Notes: generated by a model not told the origin, from the sequence alone. A DNA stretch of 36,590 bases from JBFKAV01 sp041621405 (GCA_041621405.1 JBFKAV010000015.1:1-36590), one strand, 5' to 3'; counted from the stretch's first letter, positions 7,966 through 15,462 are shown. Translations and numbers: made by a program.

Positions 7966-8471
7966 CGATTCCGACCCTCAAAACCGAACGGCTGAGCCTC
8001 CGGGGGCCGCGGCTTTCCGATTTCGAACACTGGGCGGCGTTCTTCGCCTCCGACCGCTCGAGACACGAGCGCGGGCCGCTTGACCGCGTCAAGGGATACC
8101 GCGCCTGGGCGGCCGACGTGGCGCTGTGGCAGCTTCGCGGCTATGGCAGCTTCGCAATGGACCAGCGCCAGACCGGCGCCTATGTCGGAGAGGTCGGCAT
8201 CTACCAGCCCGAGGGTTATCCCGGCCCCGAGCTCGGCTGGTTCGTGGTCCCCGAGGCCGAGGGCAAGGGCTACGCCTTAGAGGGTGCCAGGGCAGTGATG
8301 GCCTGGATCCGCGAGACGCTCGGCTGGACCCAGATCACCTCGATCATCGACCCCGAGAACGCCCGATCGATCGCGCTGGGGCTGAGGCTCGGCGGCGTGA
8401 TCGACCCGGAGCTTCCCGGCATCGACCCCGGCGACCTGGTGATCCGCCACGACCTGGGGGCGCGCGCATGA
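7962..8471 (+). CDS. GNAT-family N-acetyltransferase, copy 2 of 4
   Basis: 169 residues, paralogous to its neighbours. It has KTERLSLRGP (7-16), LWQLRGYGSFA (55-65), the acetyl-CoA loop EGKGYA (100-105) and the helix ENARSIALGLRLGG (132-145). Its start overlaps the stop of copy 1 as ATGA, and I chose that Met because the conserved N-terminal strand begins immediately after it. It is the most diverged copy near the C-terminus, lacking the usual RHP ending (RHDLGARA instead). The acceptor substrate is unknown. Confidence 0.9.
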   Translation: MTIPTLKTERLSLRGPRLSDFEHWAAFFASDRSRHERGPLDRVKGYRAWAADVALWQLRGYGSFAMDQRQTGAYVGEVGIYQPEGYPGPELGWFVVPEAEGKGYALEGARAVMAWIRETLGWTQITSIIDPENARSIALGLRLGGVIDPELPGIDPGDLVIRHDLGARA

Positions 8472-9010
8472 CGGCGCACCTGTCAGGCACCCCGGTCCTG
8501 GAGACCGAGCGGCTCGTGCTGCGTGCGCCGGCGATGCGCGACTGGCCGCGCTGGCTTGCCTTCACCCGCGACGACCGCTCTCGCTTCATCAGGGGCGGCG
8601 AGCCGATGGAAGACGGCAAGTCCTGGCGCGCCTTCGCCCATGTCGCGGGGATGTGGGCGCTCCGGGGCTACGGCTCGTTCATCTTCTGCCTGAAGGGCCG
8701 CGACGAGGCTCTGGGGATGACCGGGCCCTGGCATCCGGCCGACTGGCCCGAGCGCGAGCTCGGCTGGACCGTCTGGACCGCCGAGGCCGAGGGCAAGGGC
8801 TACGCCTTCGAGGCCGCGCGGCGGGCCCGCGACTTCGCCTACCGGGAGCTCGGCTGGGATACCGCGGTCAGCTACATCGACCCCGAGAACGCCCGCTCGG
8901 TGGCGCTGGCCGAACGGCTGGGCGCCCGGCTCGATCCCGACGCGGCGGTGCCGCATCCCGACGAGCCCACGCTCGTCTACCGCCACCCGGTGCCGGAGGG
9001 GTTGGGATGA
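8468..9010 (+). CDS. GNAT-family N-acetyltransferase, copy 3 of 4
   Basis: 180 residues. LETERLVLRAP (11-21), WALRGYGSFIF (63-73), EGKGYA (108-113) and DPENARSVALAERLGARLDP (138-157) match the other copies in order and spacing. Its ATG overlaps the stop of copy 2 (ATGA). The sequence ending DEPTLVYRHP is typical of the Acetyltransf_3 RimJ/L-like group. Copies 3 and 4 share the longest runs by eye (EGKGYA.EAAR.AR.FAY..LGW.T.VSY), suggesting that they are the most recent duplicates. No substrate can be assigned. Confidence 0.9.
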   Translation: MTAHLSGTPVLETERLVLRAPAMRDWPRWLAFTRDDRSRFIRGGEPMEDGKSWRAFAHVAGMWALRGYGSFIFCLKGRDEALGMTGPWHPADWPERELGWTVWTAEAEGKGYAFEAARRARDFAYRELGWDTAVSYIDPENARSVALAERLGARLDPDAAVPHPDEPTLVYRHPVPEGLG

Positions 9011-9588
9011 CGGCGGCCTGGGAGATCGCACCCGAGGGTCGGGCGGCCGAGATCGCGGCGGGGCTCGCGGCCGGCGTGCCGGAGATCGAGACCGAACGGC
9101 TCCGGCTCAGGGCGCCGCGGATCGGCGATTTCGCCGCCTACGCCGAGATCCTCTGCTCGGACCGCGCCGTCCACATCGGCGGACCGTTCAGCCGCGAAGA
9201 CGCCTTCCTCGACTTCGCGCAAGGCGTCGCGGGCTGGCTGCTGCGCGGCCACGGGCTCTGGAGCGTCGAGACGCGAGGGGACGGCACGCTCGTCGGCTTC
9301 CTGCCGCTCCACGTGGAGGCCGGCGACCCCGAGCGGGAACTCGGCTACCTCTTCCGCGCCGCGGCCGAGGGCAAGGGCTACGCCCACGAGGCGGCACGCG
9401 CGGCACGAGAGTTCGCCTACGGGCGGCTCGGCTGGCGTACCGTCGTCAGCTACGTCGCCCGAGACAACACCCGCTCCATCGCCACCGCCGAGCGGCTCGG
9501 CGCCAAGCCCGACCCCGCGGCGCGGCACCCGCTCGACCCCGACCTGATCGTCTTCCGCCATCCCGCGCCCCGGAGGCCCTTGCTATGA
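9007..9588 (+). CDS. GNAT-family N-acetyltransferase, copy 4 of 4
   Basis: 193 residues, the longest copy because of about 17 extra N-terminal residues (MTAAWEIAPEGRAAEIAAGL) before the conserved ETERLRLRAP (28-37). The acetyl-CoA loop EGKGYA lies at 121-126 and the helix DNTRSIATAERLGA at 153-166. It begins inside the stop of copy 3 (ATGA), and its own stop overlaps the chorismate mutase start (ATGA). The extra N-terminal segment has no clear motif. It belongs with copies 1-3 as a same-strand chain that is probably translated by re-initiation. Confidence 0.9.
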   Translation: MTAAWEIAPEGRAAEIAAGLAAGVPEIETERLRLRAPRIGDFAAYAEILCSDRAVHIGGPFSREDAFLDFAQGVAGWLLRGHGLWSVETRGDGTLVGFLPLHVEAGDPERELGYLFRAAAEGKGYAHEAARAAREFAYGRLGWRTVVSYVARDNTRSIATAERLGAKPDPAARHPLDPDLIVFRHPAPRRPLL

Positions 9589-9878
9589 CCGACAGCGAAC
9601 GCGCCGCGAAGCTCCTCAAAGAGCACCGCGAGTCGATCGACCGGCTCGACGCGATCCTTGTCTACACGCTGGCCGAGCGCTTCAAGCACACCCAGTCGGT
9701 GGGCCGGCTCAAGGCCGAGTACGGGCTGCCGCCGTCGGACCCCGCGCGCGAGGCGCATCAGGTCGAGCGGCTGGAGTGGCTGTCGGGCGAAGCCGACCTC
9801 GACCCCGAGTTCGCCAAGAAATTCCTGACCTTCATCATCCGCGAAGTGATCAGGCACCACGAGAAACTGCAGAAATGA
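9585..9878 (+). CDS. Chorismate mutase, AroQ (type II) fold
   Basis: The 97-residue all-helical protein matches the E. coli-type chorismate mutase domain, which converts chorismate to prephenate for Phe/Tyr synthesis. The charged active-site residues occur with E. coli spacing: Arg15, Arg32, Lys43, Asp52, Arg55 and Glu56 correspond to Arg11, Arg28, Lys39, Asp48, Arg51 and Glu52. The C-terminal residue matching Gln88 is less clear (around the HHE at 91-93). It is a stand-alone domain, not fused to prephenate dehydratase or dehydrogenase. Its ATG overlaps the end of the fourth acetyltransferase, and rpsP starts 40 bases after it, so it sits inside the translation-machinery cluster. Confidence 0.87.
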   Translation: MTDSERAAKLLKEHRESIDRLDAILVYTLAERFKHTQSVGRLKAEYGLPPSDPAREAHQVERLEWLSGEADLDPEFAKKFLTFIIREVIRHHEKLQK

Positions 9879-9918
9879 GCGGCCTGGCCGCCAACAAGCC
9901 AAACCAAGGAGATCCCAA

Positions 9919-10509
9919 ATGGCTATGAAAATCCGTCTTGCCCGCGGCGGCTCGAAGAAGCGGCCGTTTTATTCCATCGTCGCGTCCGACAGCCGGATGC
10001 CGCGCGACGGCCGCTTCATCGAGAAGCTCGGCACCTACAATCCGCTTCTGCCCAAGGACAGCGAGGAGCGGGTGAAGATGGACACCGATCGGGTCAAGCA
10101 CTGGCTCGAGAAGGGCGCGCAGCCGACCGACCGCATCTCCCGCATGCTCGAGGCCGCCGGCGTCCTGGCGAAGAAGACCCGCGCGAACCCGCAGAAGGGC
10201 ACCCCCGGCAAGGCCGCGCAGGAGCGCGCCGCGGCGAAGGCCGAGAAGGCGGAAAAGGCCGCCGAGGCCGCCGCCGCGCCGGCGCCCGCGAAGGAAGCGG
10301 CCTCGGCCGAAGCGCCGGCCGAGGAAGCGGCCGAGGCCGAGGCACCGGCCGAGGAAGTGACAAAGGAAACCGCCGAGGCGGAAGCGCCGGCCGAGGAAGC
10401 GGCGGAGGTCGAAGCGCCGGCGGAAGCCCCGGCCGAAGAGGCGGCCGACGAAGCGGCCGACAAATCGTCGGAGAAGGCGGCAAAGGCGGAGAAGGCGGCG
10501 TCGGACTAA
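9919..10509 (+). CDS. rpsP: 30S ribosomal protein S16 with a long acidic Ala/Glu tail
   Basis: The first ~80 residues are a normal S16 (MAMKIRLARGGSKKRPFYSI, then GRFIEKLGTYNP), an assembly protein of the 30S body. AAGGAG at 9906-9911 sets the start. S16 usually ends at 80-130 residues; here the frame runs to 196. The added part, from about residue 95, consists almost entirely of Ala, Glu, Lys and Pro, with repeated EAPAEEAAE-like units, and ends in a Lys/Ala/Glu-rich stretch. Longer acidic S16 tails are known in alphaproteobacteria, but this one is as long as the S16 domain itself. It is probably disordered or helical and surface-exposed; its role is unknown. The frame shows no break and codon use stays host-like, so I regard the tail as genuine. 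Confidence 0.97.
   Translation: MAMKIRLARGGSKKRPFYSIVASDSRMPRDGRFIEKLGTYNPLLPKDSEERVKMDTDRVKHWLEKGAQPTDRISRMLEAAGVLAKKTRANPQKGTPGKAAQERAAAKAEKAEKAAEAAAAPAPAKEAASAEAPAEEAAEAEAPAEEVTKETAEAEAPAEEAAEVEAPAEAPAEEAADEAADKSSEKAAKAEKAASD
10309..10445 (+). repeat. Imperfect repeats encoding the S16 tail
   Basis: Several degenerate copies of a unit close to GAAGCGCCGGCCGAGGAAGC encode the EAPAEEAAE-type repeats. Units are diverged and irregularly spaced, suggesting old in-frame duplications. Confidence 0.75.
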
Positions 10510-10519
10510 GCCTGCGGCG

Positions 10520-10666
10520 ATGTTCCGCCCGTTCACCATCGCCGTCCTGATCCTTGGGGGCTGGCTCGGCATGAAGGTCGAGCGGTTCCTCGAGGAGGGC
10601 CGCTGCCGCAACGCCGGCGGCGTGGTGGACGCGCGTGGCGTCTGCACCGGGGTGCCGCGACGATGA
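10520..10666 (+). CDS. 48-residue single-pass membrane protein between rpsP and rimM
   Basis: This short gene is easily missed. It reads MFRPFTIAVLILGGWLGMKV, then about ten charged residues (ERFLEEGR), then CRNAGGVVDARGVCTG and VPRR. The first 18 residues form one membrane segment; the remainder carries two cysteines 13 apart flanking a double Gly, which could form a disulfide if the C-terminus lies in the periplasm. It starts 10 bases after the rpsP stop, and its stop overlaps the rimM ATG (ATGA), so it is a member of the operon and probably coupled to rimM. I recall similar small N-in/C-out proteins with a C...GG...C ending in Rhodobacteraceae, but no function is known to me. Codon use is GC-ending as in neighbours. 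Confidence 0.75.
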   Translation: MFRPFTIAVLILGGWLGMKVERFLEEGRCRNAGGVVDARGVCTGVPRR

Positions 10667-11187
10667 CCGGGGCGCGCGTCTGCGTCGGCGCCCTCGCCGG
10701 AGCCTTTGGAGTGATGGGCGAGGTCCGGCTGAAGAGCTTCTGCGCCGAGCCCGAGGCGGTCGCCGCCTACGGGCGGCTGTTCACCGAGGACGGCGCCCGG
10801 AGCTTCGACGTAAGGCTCACCCAGCCGATCCGCGGCGGATTCGCGGCGAAGCTCTCGGGCGTGACGACGCGGGAGGAGGCCGAGGCGCTCACGGGCACCC
10901 GGCTCTATGCCGAGCGCGAACGGCTGCCGGCGCTCGCCGACGACGAGTTCTACCACGCCGACCTGATCGGGCTTGCGGTGCAGGACACGGGCGGCGCGGT
11001 CCTCGGCGAGGTTCTGGCGGTGCACGATCACGGCGCGGGCGACATCCTGGAGATCCGCCGGCCGGGCGGCGGGGCCACGGTGCTCCTGCCCTTCACCAAG
11101 GCGACGGTGCCAACGGTGGACCTCGCCGCCGGCCGCATTGTCGCCGATCCGCCGCTCGGCCTGTTCCCGGAGCCCGAACCCGACTGA
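10663..11187 (+). CDS. rimM: Ribosome maturation factor RimM
   Basis: RimM binds S19 and helps mature the head of the 30S subunit. The 174 residues comprise the N-terminal RimM beta-barrel (about 5-86; VGALAGAFGVMGEVRLKSF is the family signature) and a PRC-barrel domain (about 92-166; FYHADLIGLAV...LGEVLAVHDHGAGDILEI). The start overlaps the stop of the 48-residue membrane protein. rpsP-rimM-trmD-rplS is a widely conserved order; here two additional membrane-protein genes lie within it. The C-terminus is short and acidic (PEPEPD). Confidence 0.95.
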   Translation: MTGARVCVGALAGAFGVMGEVRLKSFCAEPEAVAAYGRLFTEDGARSFDVRLTQPIRGGFAAKLSGVTTREEAEALTGTRLYAERERLPALADDEFYHADLIGLAVQDTGGAVLGEVLAVHDHGAGDILEIRRPGGGATVLLPFTKATVPTVDLAAGRIVADPPLGLFPEPEPD

Positions 11188-11282
11188 GCGGCGCGCGGAA
11201 GGGCTCGCATTCGCCGCCCGGTTTCGGCAAGATCGCGCGCAAGTCGCCGAGCGAGCGACAGAGGGAAGAGGGGACTGGGGCG

Positions 11283-12212
11283 ATGAAACCGCGCGACCGC
11301 TTGCTGTTCGCCACATCGGCGCTGCTTTACTCGGGGCCGCTCTATGCCGGGCTCGCGGGCTACGGCTTCGCGACCCTGCCGCTGTTCGCCGCCTTCCTGA
11401 TGGCCTGGCTCTTCGTGGTGCGGCCGGGCGACTGGCCCGAGACCCGCGAGGACTGGCGGGTGCCGCGTGCGGTGGCCTGGCCGATGCTGGTGTTCGCGGT
11501 GCAGATGGTGGTGGCGGGCTTCTGCCTCGCCATGGGCCGCGCCATCGGCGGCATGTACGCGATGACCCTGCCGATGCCGCTGGCGGTTCCCGCCGGGCTC
11601 GCCGTGCTGGGGATCCTGATCGCCGCGGCGCTGAAGCGCCGGGGCGCCGGCGGGCCGCTCCTGCGGGTGCCGGGCAGCGGGCTCGGCATCGGCGCGGGGA
11701 TCCTCGACGTGGCCCGGCCGGCGATGCCGGGGCGGCGCGACGTGCAGGGCTTCATCGAGGACGTGGCCGAGGCGCTCGACGCCCTCGGCAAGGGCCCGGC
11801 GGCGAGCGCGGACATCGAAAAGCTGGCCGCGCTGGTCGAGGACAAGGGGATGACGCGCGACACTTTCGAGGCGCTGGAGGGCGCCGACGCGCTGAAGCCG
11901 CCGGCGTTGCAACTCTGGGCGCGGCTGGCTCTGGATCCCGGGCTGGTGTCGGAGCTTCTCGGCCAGGGAAGGATCGCCCAGGCGCTGGAGCGGGCGCTGC
12001 TCGACGGCGCGCCCGAGCAGGTTGCCGGCACCGCACGGCAGGCACGCGAGCTCCTGGGCGAGATGCCCGGGCTGGCCGACGAGCTGCCGCCGGCGATGCG
12101 GATCAGGCAGGCTGCTGAATCGCACGACGACGCGGACGACGGCGACGAACGGGACGCCGCCATCGCGCTCGAACTGCTGGCCAACGCGATCGACCCGCCG
12201 AAGCGACGCTGA
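11283..12212 (+). CDS. Membrane protein of unknown function in the rimM-trmD interval
   Basis: 309 residues starting at ATG 11283, after a purine-rich AGGGAAGAGGGG. About four hydrophobic segments occupy residues 8-120 (SALLYSGPLYAGLAGYGFAT, TLPLFAAFLMAWLFVV, PMLVFAVQMVVAGFCLAMGR, and PLAVPAGLAVLGILIAAAL). A soluble, helical, Leu/Ala-rich region follows (about 155-280), ending in an acidic stretch (SHDDADDGDERDAA). I recognise no named family. The soluble part reads as repeated short helices with Leu-Ala-Leu patterns, perhaps a protein-interaction domain facing the cytoplasm. It is 95 bases after rimM and 61 before trmD, on the same strand. Confidence 0.78.
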   Translation: MKPRDRLLFATSALLYSGPLYAGLAGYGFATLPLFAAFLMAWLFVVRPGDWPETREDWRVPRAVAWPMLVFAVQMVVAGFCLAMGRAIGGMYAMTLPMPLAVPAGLAVLGILIAAALKRRGAGGPLLRVPGSGLGIGAGILDVARPAMPGRRDVQGFIEDVAEALDALGKGPAASADIEKLAALVEDKGMTRDTFEALEGADALKPPALQLWARLALDPGLVSELLGQGRIAQALERALLDGAPEQVAGTARQARELLGEMPGLADELPPAMRIRQAAESHDDADDGDERDAAIALELLANAIDPPKRR

Positions 12213-12273
12213 GACGCGGGGCTTTCCCGGCGGGCACGGCCGTGCGATAGGGCCCGTCTGAGAAGAGAGCGCG

Positions 12274-13137
12274 ATGACCGAAAAACCGAAATCCCATGGC
12301 CGGCTCTCGATGCAGGCCTCGCCGCGGCCGCGCGACCTGACGGCCGAGCGAAGGCTGAAGGACGCCTGGATCGCCAGGGTCATCACGCTCTTCCCCGATG
12401 CCTTTCCCGGAACCCTGGGGCTCTCGCTCACCGGCAAGGCGCTGGAGATGGGACTCTGGGTCCTGGAGACGATCGACCTGAGGCCGTTCGGCGAGGGCCG
12501 CCACCGCAACGTGGACGACACCCCGGCAGGCGGCGGCGCCGGCATGGTGATGCGGCCCGACGTGGCGGCACGCGCGCTCGACGCGGCGGCCGAGGGCACC
12601 CCGACGGACCGTGCGCGCTGGCCGGTCGTCTACCTCTCGCCCCGTGGCCGGCCGTTCCGCCAGGCCGACGCCCGCCGCTTCGCCGCCGCCAAGGGGATCA
12701 CGCTGCTTTGCGGCCGGTTCGAGGGCGTGGACCAGCGGGTGCTCGACGCCTATGGCGTGGAGGAGGTGAGCCTCGGCGATTTCGTCCTCACCGGCGGCGA
12801 GATCGCCGCTGAGGCCTTGATCGACGCCACCGTCCGCCTTATACCCCGCGTGCTCGGGAATCAGGCCTCAACCGAGGAGGAGTCGTTCTCCCACGGTCTG
12901 CTGGAACACCCGCAGTATACGAGACCCAACGTCTGGGAAGGCCGCGCGATCCCCGAAGTGCTCCTGTCGGGCCATCACGCGAGAATTGCCGACTGGCGGC
13001 GGGCGGAGGCCGAAAGGCTGACGAGAGAAAGACGACCCGACCTCTGGCGGGCCTACTGCGAAGCCGCAGGCAAGGACCCGGACGGAGACCAGGGGGGGCC
13101 GGGCCGCGCCAACATCCGGGGCGACAACCCCGAGTAG
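12274..13137 (+). CDS. trmD: tRNA (guanine37-N1)-methyltransferase TrmD
   Basis: TrmD methylates G37 next to the anticodon using S-adenosylmethionine, preventing +1 frameshifts. The SPOUT knot is clear: WIARVITLFPDAFPG from residue 32, DDTPAGGGAGM (81-91), LSPRGRPF, CGRFEGVDQRV and the knot GDFVLTGGEIAA (168-179). Arg188 matches E. coli Arg154, but a Glu (203, in STEEESF) stands at the position of E. coli Asp169, the proposed general base, a conservative change. At 287 residues it is longer than usual (~250): about 31 extra residues precede the domain and a charged Gly-rich tail follows. The rplS Shine-Dalgarno AAGGA begins right after its stop codon. Confidence 0.95.
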   Translation: MTEKPKSHGRLSMQASPRPRDLTAERRLKDAWIARVITLFPDAFPGTLGLSLTGKALEMGLWVLETIDLRPFGEGRHRNVDDTPAGGGAGMVMRPDVAARALDAAAEGTPTDRARWPVVYLSPRGRPFRQADARRFAAAKGITLLCGRFEGVDQRVLDAYGVEEVSLGDFVLTGGEIAAEALIDATVRLIPRVLGNQASTEEESFSHGLLEHPQYTRPNVWEGRAIPEVLLSGHHARIADWRRAEAERLTRERRPDLWRAYCEAAGKDPDGDQGGPGRANIRGDNPE

Positions 13138-13151
13138 AAGGATAGATATCG

Positions 13152-13544
13152 ATGGACCTGATCGCACAACTCGAGGCCGAGCAGATCGCCGACCTCGGCA
13201 AGAGGATCCCCGATTTCAAGCCGGGCGACACGATTCGCGTCGGCTACAAGGTGACCGAGGGCACCCGCACCCGCGTGCAGAACTACGAGGGCGTCTGCAT
13301 CAGCCGCAACAACGGCTCGGGCATCGCCGGCTCGTTCACCGTGCGCAAGATCTCGTTCGGCGAGGGCGTCGAGCGGGTGTTCCCGCTCTACTCGACCAAC
13401 ATCGAGTCGATCGAGGTGTTGCGCCGCGGCCGCGTGCGCCGGGCCAAGCTCTATTACCTCCGCAACCGCCGCGGCAAGTCGGCGCGGATCGCGGAAGTTA
13501 CCAACTACAAGCCGAAGGCTGGCGCCGACGGCGCCGAAGCGTGA
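13152..13544 (+). CDS. rplS: 50S ribosomal protein L19
   Basis: L19 sits at the 30S-50S interface. The 130-residue sequence has the canonical parts: FKPGDTIRVGYKVTEGTRTRVQ in the SH3-like core, GVCISRNNGSGIAGSFTVRK, and GVERVFPLYSTNIESIEVLRRGRVRRAKLYYLRNRRGKSAR. Residues beyond ~118 are a short tail (KPKAGADGAEA). AAGGA at 13138-13142 lies 9 bases before the ATG and directly abuts the trmD stop, so the two are translated in close succession. rpmE follows 10 bases later. Confidence 0.98.
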   Translation: MDLIAQLEAEQIADLGKRIPDFKPGDTIRVGYKVTEGTRTRVQNYEGVCISRNNGSGIAGSFTVRKISFGEGVERVFPLYSTNIESIEVLRRGRVRRAKLYYLRNRRGKSARIAEVTNYKPKAGADGAEA

Positions 13545-13554
13545 GGAGATTGCG

Positions 13555-13776
13555 ATGAAAGAGGGCATCCATCCCGAATACCACCTGATCGACGTCAAGC
13601 TGACCGACGGCACGGTGGTGAAGATGAAGTCGACCTGGGGTGCCGAGGGCGAGACGCTCTCGCTCGACATCGACCCCCTCGCCCACCCGGCCTGGACCGG
13701 CGGCAGCCAGAAGCTGATGGACACCGGCGGGCGGGTGTCGAAGTTCAAGAACAAGTACGCCGGCCTCGGCTTCTGA
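13555..13776 (+). CDS. rpmE: 50S ribosomal protein L31 (zinc-free form)
   Basis: The 73 residues start MKEGIHPEYHLIDVKLTDGT and include SLDIDPLAHPAWTGGSQK and GRVSKFKNKYAGLG, the L31 core. No cysteines are present, so the C-x2-C zinc motif of zinc-type L31 is absent, as is common in alphaproteobacteria. AGGAG at 13544-13548 sets the start. It is the last gene of the ffh-rpmE cluster and is followed by a strong intrinsic terminator. Confidence 0.96.
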   Translation: MKEGIHPEYHLIDVKLTDGTVVKMKSTWGAEGETLSLDIDPLAHPAWTGGSQKLMDTGGRVSKFKNKYAGLGF

Positions 13777-13799
13777 GCCTCGCCGGATCGGCACGGCAG

Positions 13800-13825
13800 G
13801 CGCCGCCCCTTCGGGCGGCGCTTTC
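13800..13825 (+). terminator. Intrinsic terminator after rpmE
   Basis: A perfect 9-base stem, GCGCCGCCC (13800-13808) with GGGCGGCGC (13813-13821), around a CTTC loop, is followed by TTT. It lies 24 bases past the rpmE stop. Confidence 0.85.
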
Positions 13826-13873
13826 GCATTCGGGAGCGGTGCGGCCCCGTCCGGAACGTCGCGCCCGCCTGCC

Positions 13874-15412
13874 TCAGCGGAATTGCCGGAAGAGCCGCGG
13901 GTCGATCGCCGCGGCGCCGAACAATCCTCCCGCGAAGGCACCGGCAATTCCGGGGCTCATCACGTCCTGGCCCGACAGGTAGAGGCCGGAGACCGGCGTG
14001 CGGACGTCTAGCGCATCCGACAGCATGCGGCGCGGCGTCGTCTCGACGCCGTAGAACCCGCCCTTGTCGTGACCAGTGAAGGATAGGGTCGCAAGCGGCG
14101 TTCCAAGCTCGTAATAGACCACGAGAGGCGCAAGGAGCGGGAACTTCTCGGCATAGTGGGCCATCATCCTCTTCTCGACAGCCTCCTTGAACGCCGACCA
14201 TTCCGAGGGACGCTTCGCGGAGCCGCCGTTTGCGAAGTCGGCCTCCGAGGACCAGTCGGCCAGGACCATGATCTGGCCGGTGTGCCGGTTCGAGGGGCCG
14301 GGATCGTGCTCGGGATCCTTGAGCGACGGGAAGGAGGCGAAGGCCATCGGGATCGGCGCATCCTCGGCGGCGGACCAGATGCCGTCGTCGGGGTCCCAGT
14401 TCTCATGGAACCAGTGGTTCGCGCGCGTCGCACCGTACTCGGCGATGTCTGCCTCGAAGCCGAGGTAGATCTCGAAGTGGCAGACCGACGGCCGGAACGT
14501 CGAGATCTCCCGGGCCCAGTCAAGCTGGCGGACATCCTCGGGCAGAAGGTGCATCACGGTCTCGCGGGCGCCGATCGCCGAGACGATGACCGGCGCCCTG
14601 AATTCCTCGCCGGAGCCGGTGCGCACGCCGACGGCCTTGTCGCCCTCGACCAGGATCTCGCCGACCGGTGTCGAGGCGCGGACGCTGCCGCCCGCCGCCT
14701 CGATGACGGGAACCAGGCCCTTCGCGATTGCGGCGGCGCCGCCCATGGGGTAGCCGGCACCGTCGAGGTAGTGGCCCATGATGATGGCGTGCAAGGCGAA
14801 GCTCGCCTCTGCCGGCTTGCCGCCATAGTCGCCCCATTGTGCCGACAGGACGGCCGCCAGCTTCGGGTCGGTGATCAGCTCGGCGAGGACCTCGCCGGTC
14901 GTCCGGCCGCACCAGCGTTCGATCTTTCGCCTGTTCCACCAGGAATGCGCGGAGCGGAACGGCTCGGGCATCGCGCGCTCGCTGCTGGCCATTCGCCCGG
15001 CCTCCTCCGCCGCGAGGAGCGCATTGAAATAGGCGTCGATCTCGGCGGCGCTGTCGGGAAAGCGGTCCTTCAGCTCCATCTTGTAGGCCTCGGCGGGGCG
15101 CCCCACGGAGATCTCGGACCCGTCCGGGAAATGCAGGATATCGTAGACGGTGCCGATCGAGCGGAACTCGATCGTCCCGCCGCTCAGCCAGTCGAGTATC
15201 CGGCCTGCAAACTGGTCGTGGTCGAACAAGCCGCAGTAGTGCAGCCCGACGTCCCAGCTGAAGCCGTTCCGCGAGAAGCTGTGGGTGAGCCCGCCGATCG
15301 CCTCTGCCTGCTCGAGAAGCAGGACCCGATGATCCAGCCGCGAAAGCGCCGCGGCCGTGGTCATGCCGCCCATCCCGGACCCGATGACGATGACATCGAA
15401 TGACTGTGCCAT
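13874..15412 (-). CDS. FAD-dependent oxidoreductase, retinol saturase/phytoene desaturase-like
   Basis: The 512-residue protein has an N-terminal FAD-binding motif, VIVIGSGMGGMTTAAALSR, then LLLEQAEAIGGLTHSF, and a C-terminal flavin-contact segment GLYLSGQDVMSPGIAGAFAG. This is the arrangement of the CrtI/retinol-saturase group of flavin amine-oxidase-fold proteins, which saturate or desaturate polyenes and related lipids. The substrate is unknown. The start at 15412 (MAQSFDVIVIG) is fixed by GGAGG 8 bases upstream; a longer start at 15463 would run through that site and the FNR-like box. It is monocistronic on the minus strand between rpmE and the divergent exported protein. The box at 15463-15476 suggests oxygen or redox control. 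Confidence 0.85.
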   Translation of the reverse strand: MAQSFDVIVIGSGMGGMTTAAALSRLDHRVLLLEQAEAIGGLTHSFSRNGFSWDVGLHYCGLFDHDQFAGRILDWLSGGTIEFRSIGTVYDILHFPDGSEISVGRPAEAYKMELKDRFPDSAAEIDAYFNALLAAEEAGRMASSERAMPEPFRSAHSWWNRRKIERWCGRTTGEVLAELITDPKLAAVLSAQWGDYGGKPAEASFALHAIIMGHYLDGAGYPMGGAAAIAKGLVPVIEAAGGSVRASTPVGEILVEGDKAVGVRTGSGEEFRAPVIVSAIGARETVMHLLPEDVRQLDWAREISTFRPSVCHFEIYLGFEADIAEYGATRANHWFHENWDPDDGIWSAAEDAPIPMAFASFPSLKDPEHDPGPSNRHTGQIMVLADWSSEADFANGGSAKRPSEWSAFKEAVEKRMMAHYAEKFPLLAPLVVYYELGTPLATLSFTGHDKGGFYGVETTPRRMLSDALDVRTPVSGLYLSGQDVMSPGIAGAFAGGLFGAAAIDPRLFRQFR

Positions 15413-15420
15413 ATGCCAAA

Positions 15421-15425
15421 CCTCC
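15421..15425 (-). promoter_or_regulatory. Shine-Dalgarno that decides the oxidoreductase start
   Basis: GGAGG on the minus strand (CCTCC on plus), 8 bases before the ATG at 15412, favours that start over the upstream Met at 15463. Confidence 0.8.
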
Positions 15426-15462
15426 AATCCCGTCAGGGTAGAGGCCGCCGCCCGGTTCGCCA

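Noticed and set aside
14156..15403. 415-residue plus-strand ORF opposite the FAD oxidoreductase
   Set aside because: Asp/Arg/Leu/Val-rich shadow without motifs; the minus strand encodes complete FAD-binding motifs and a Shine-Dalgarno.
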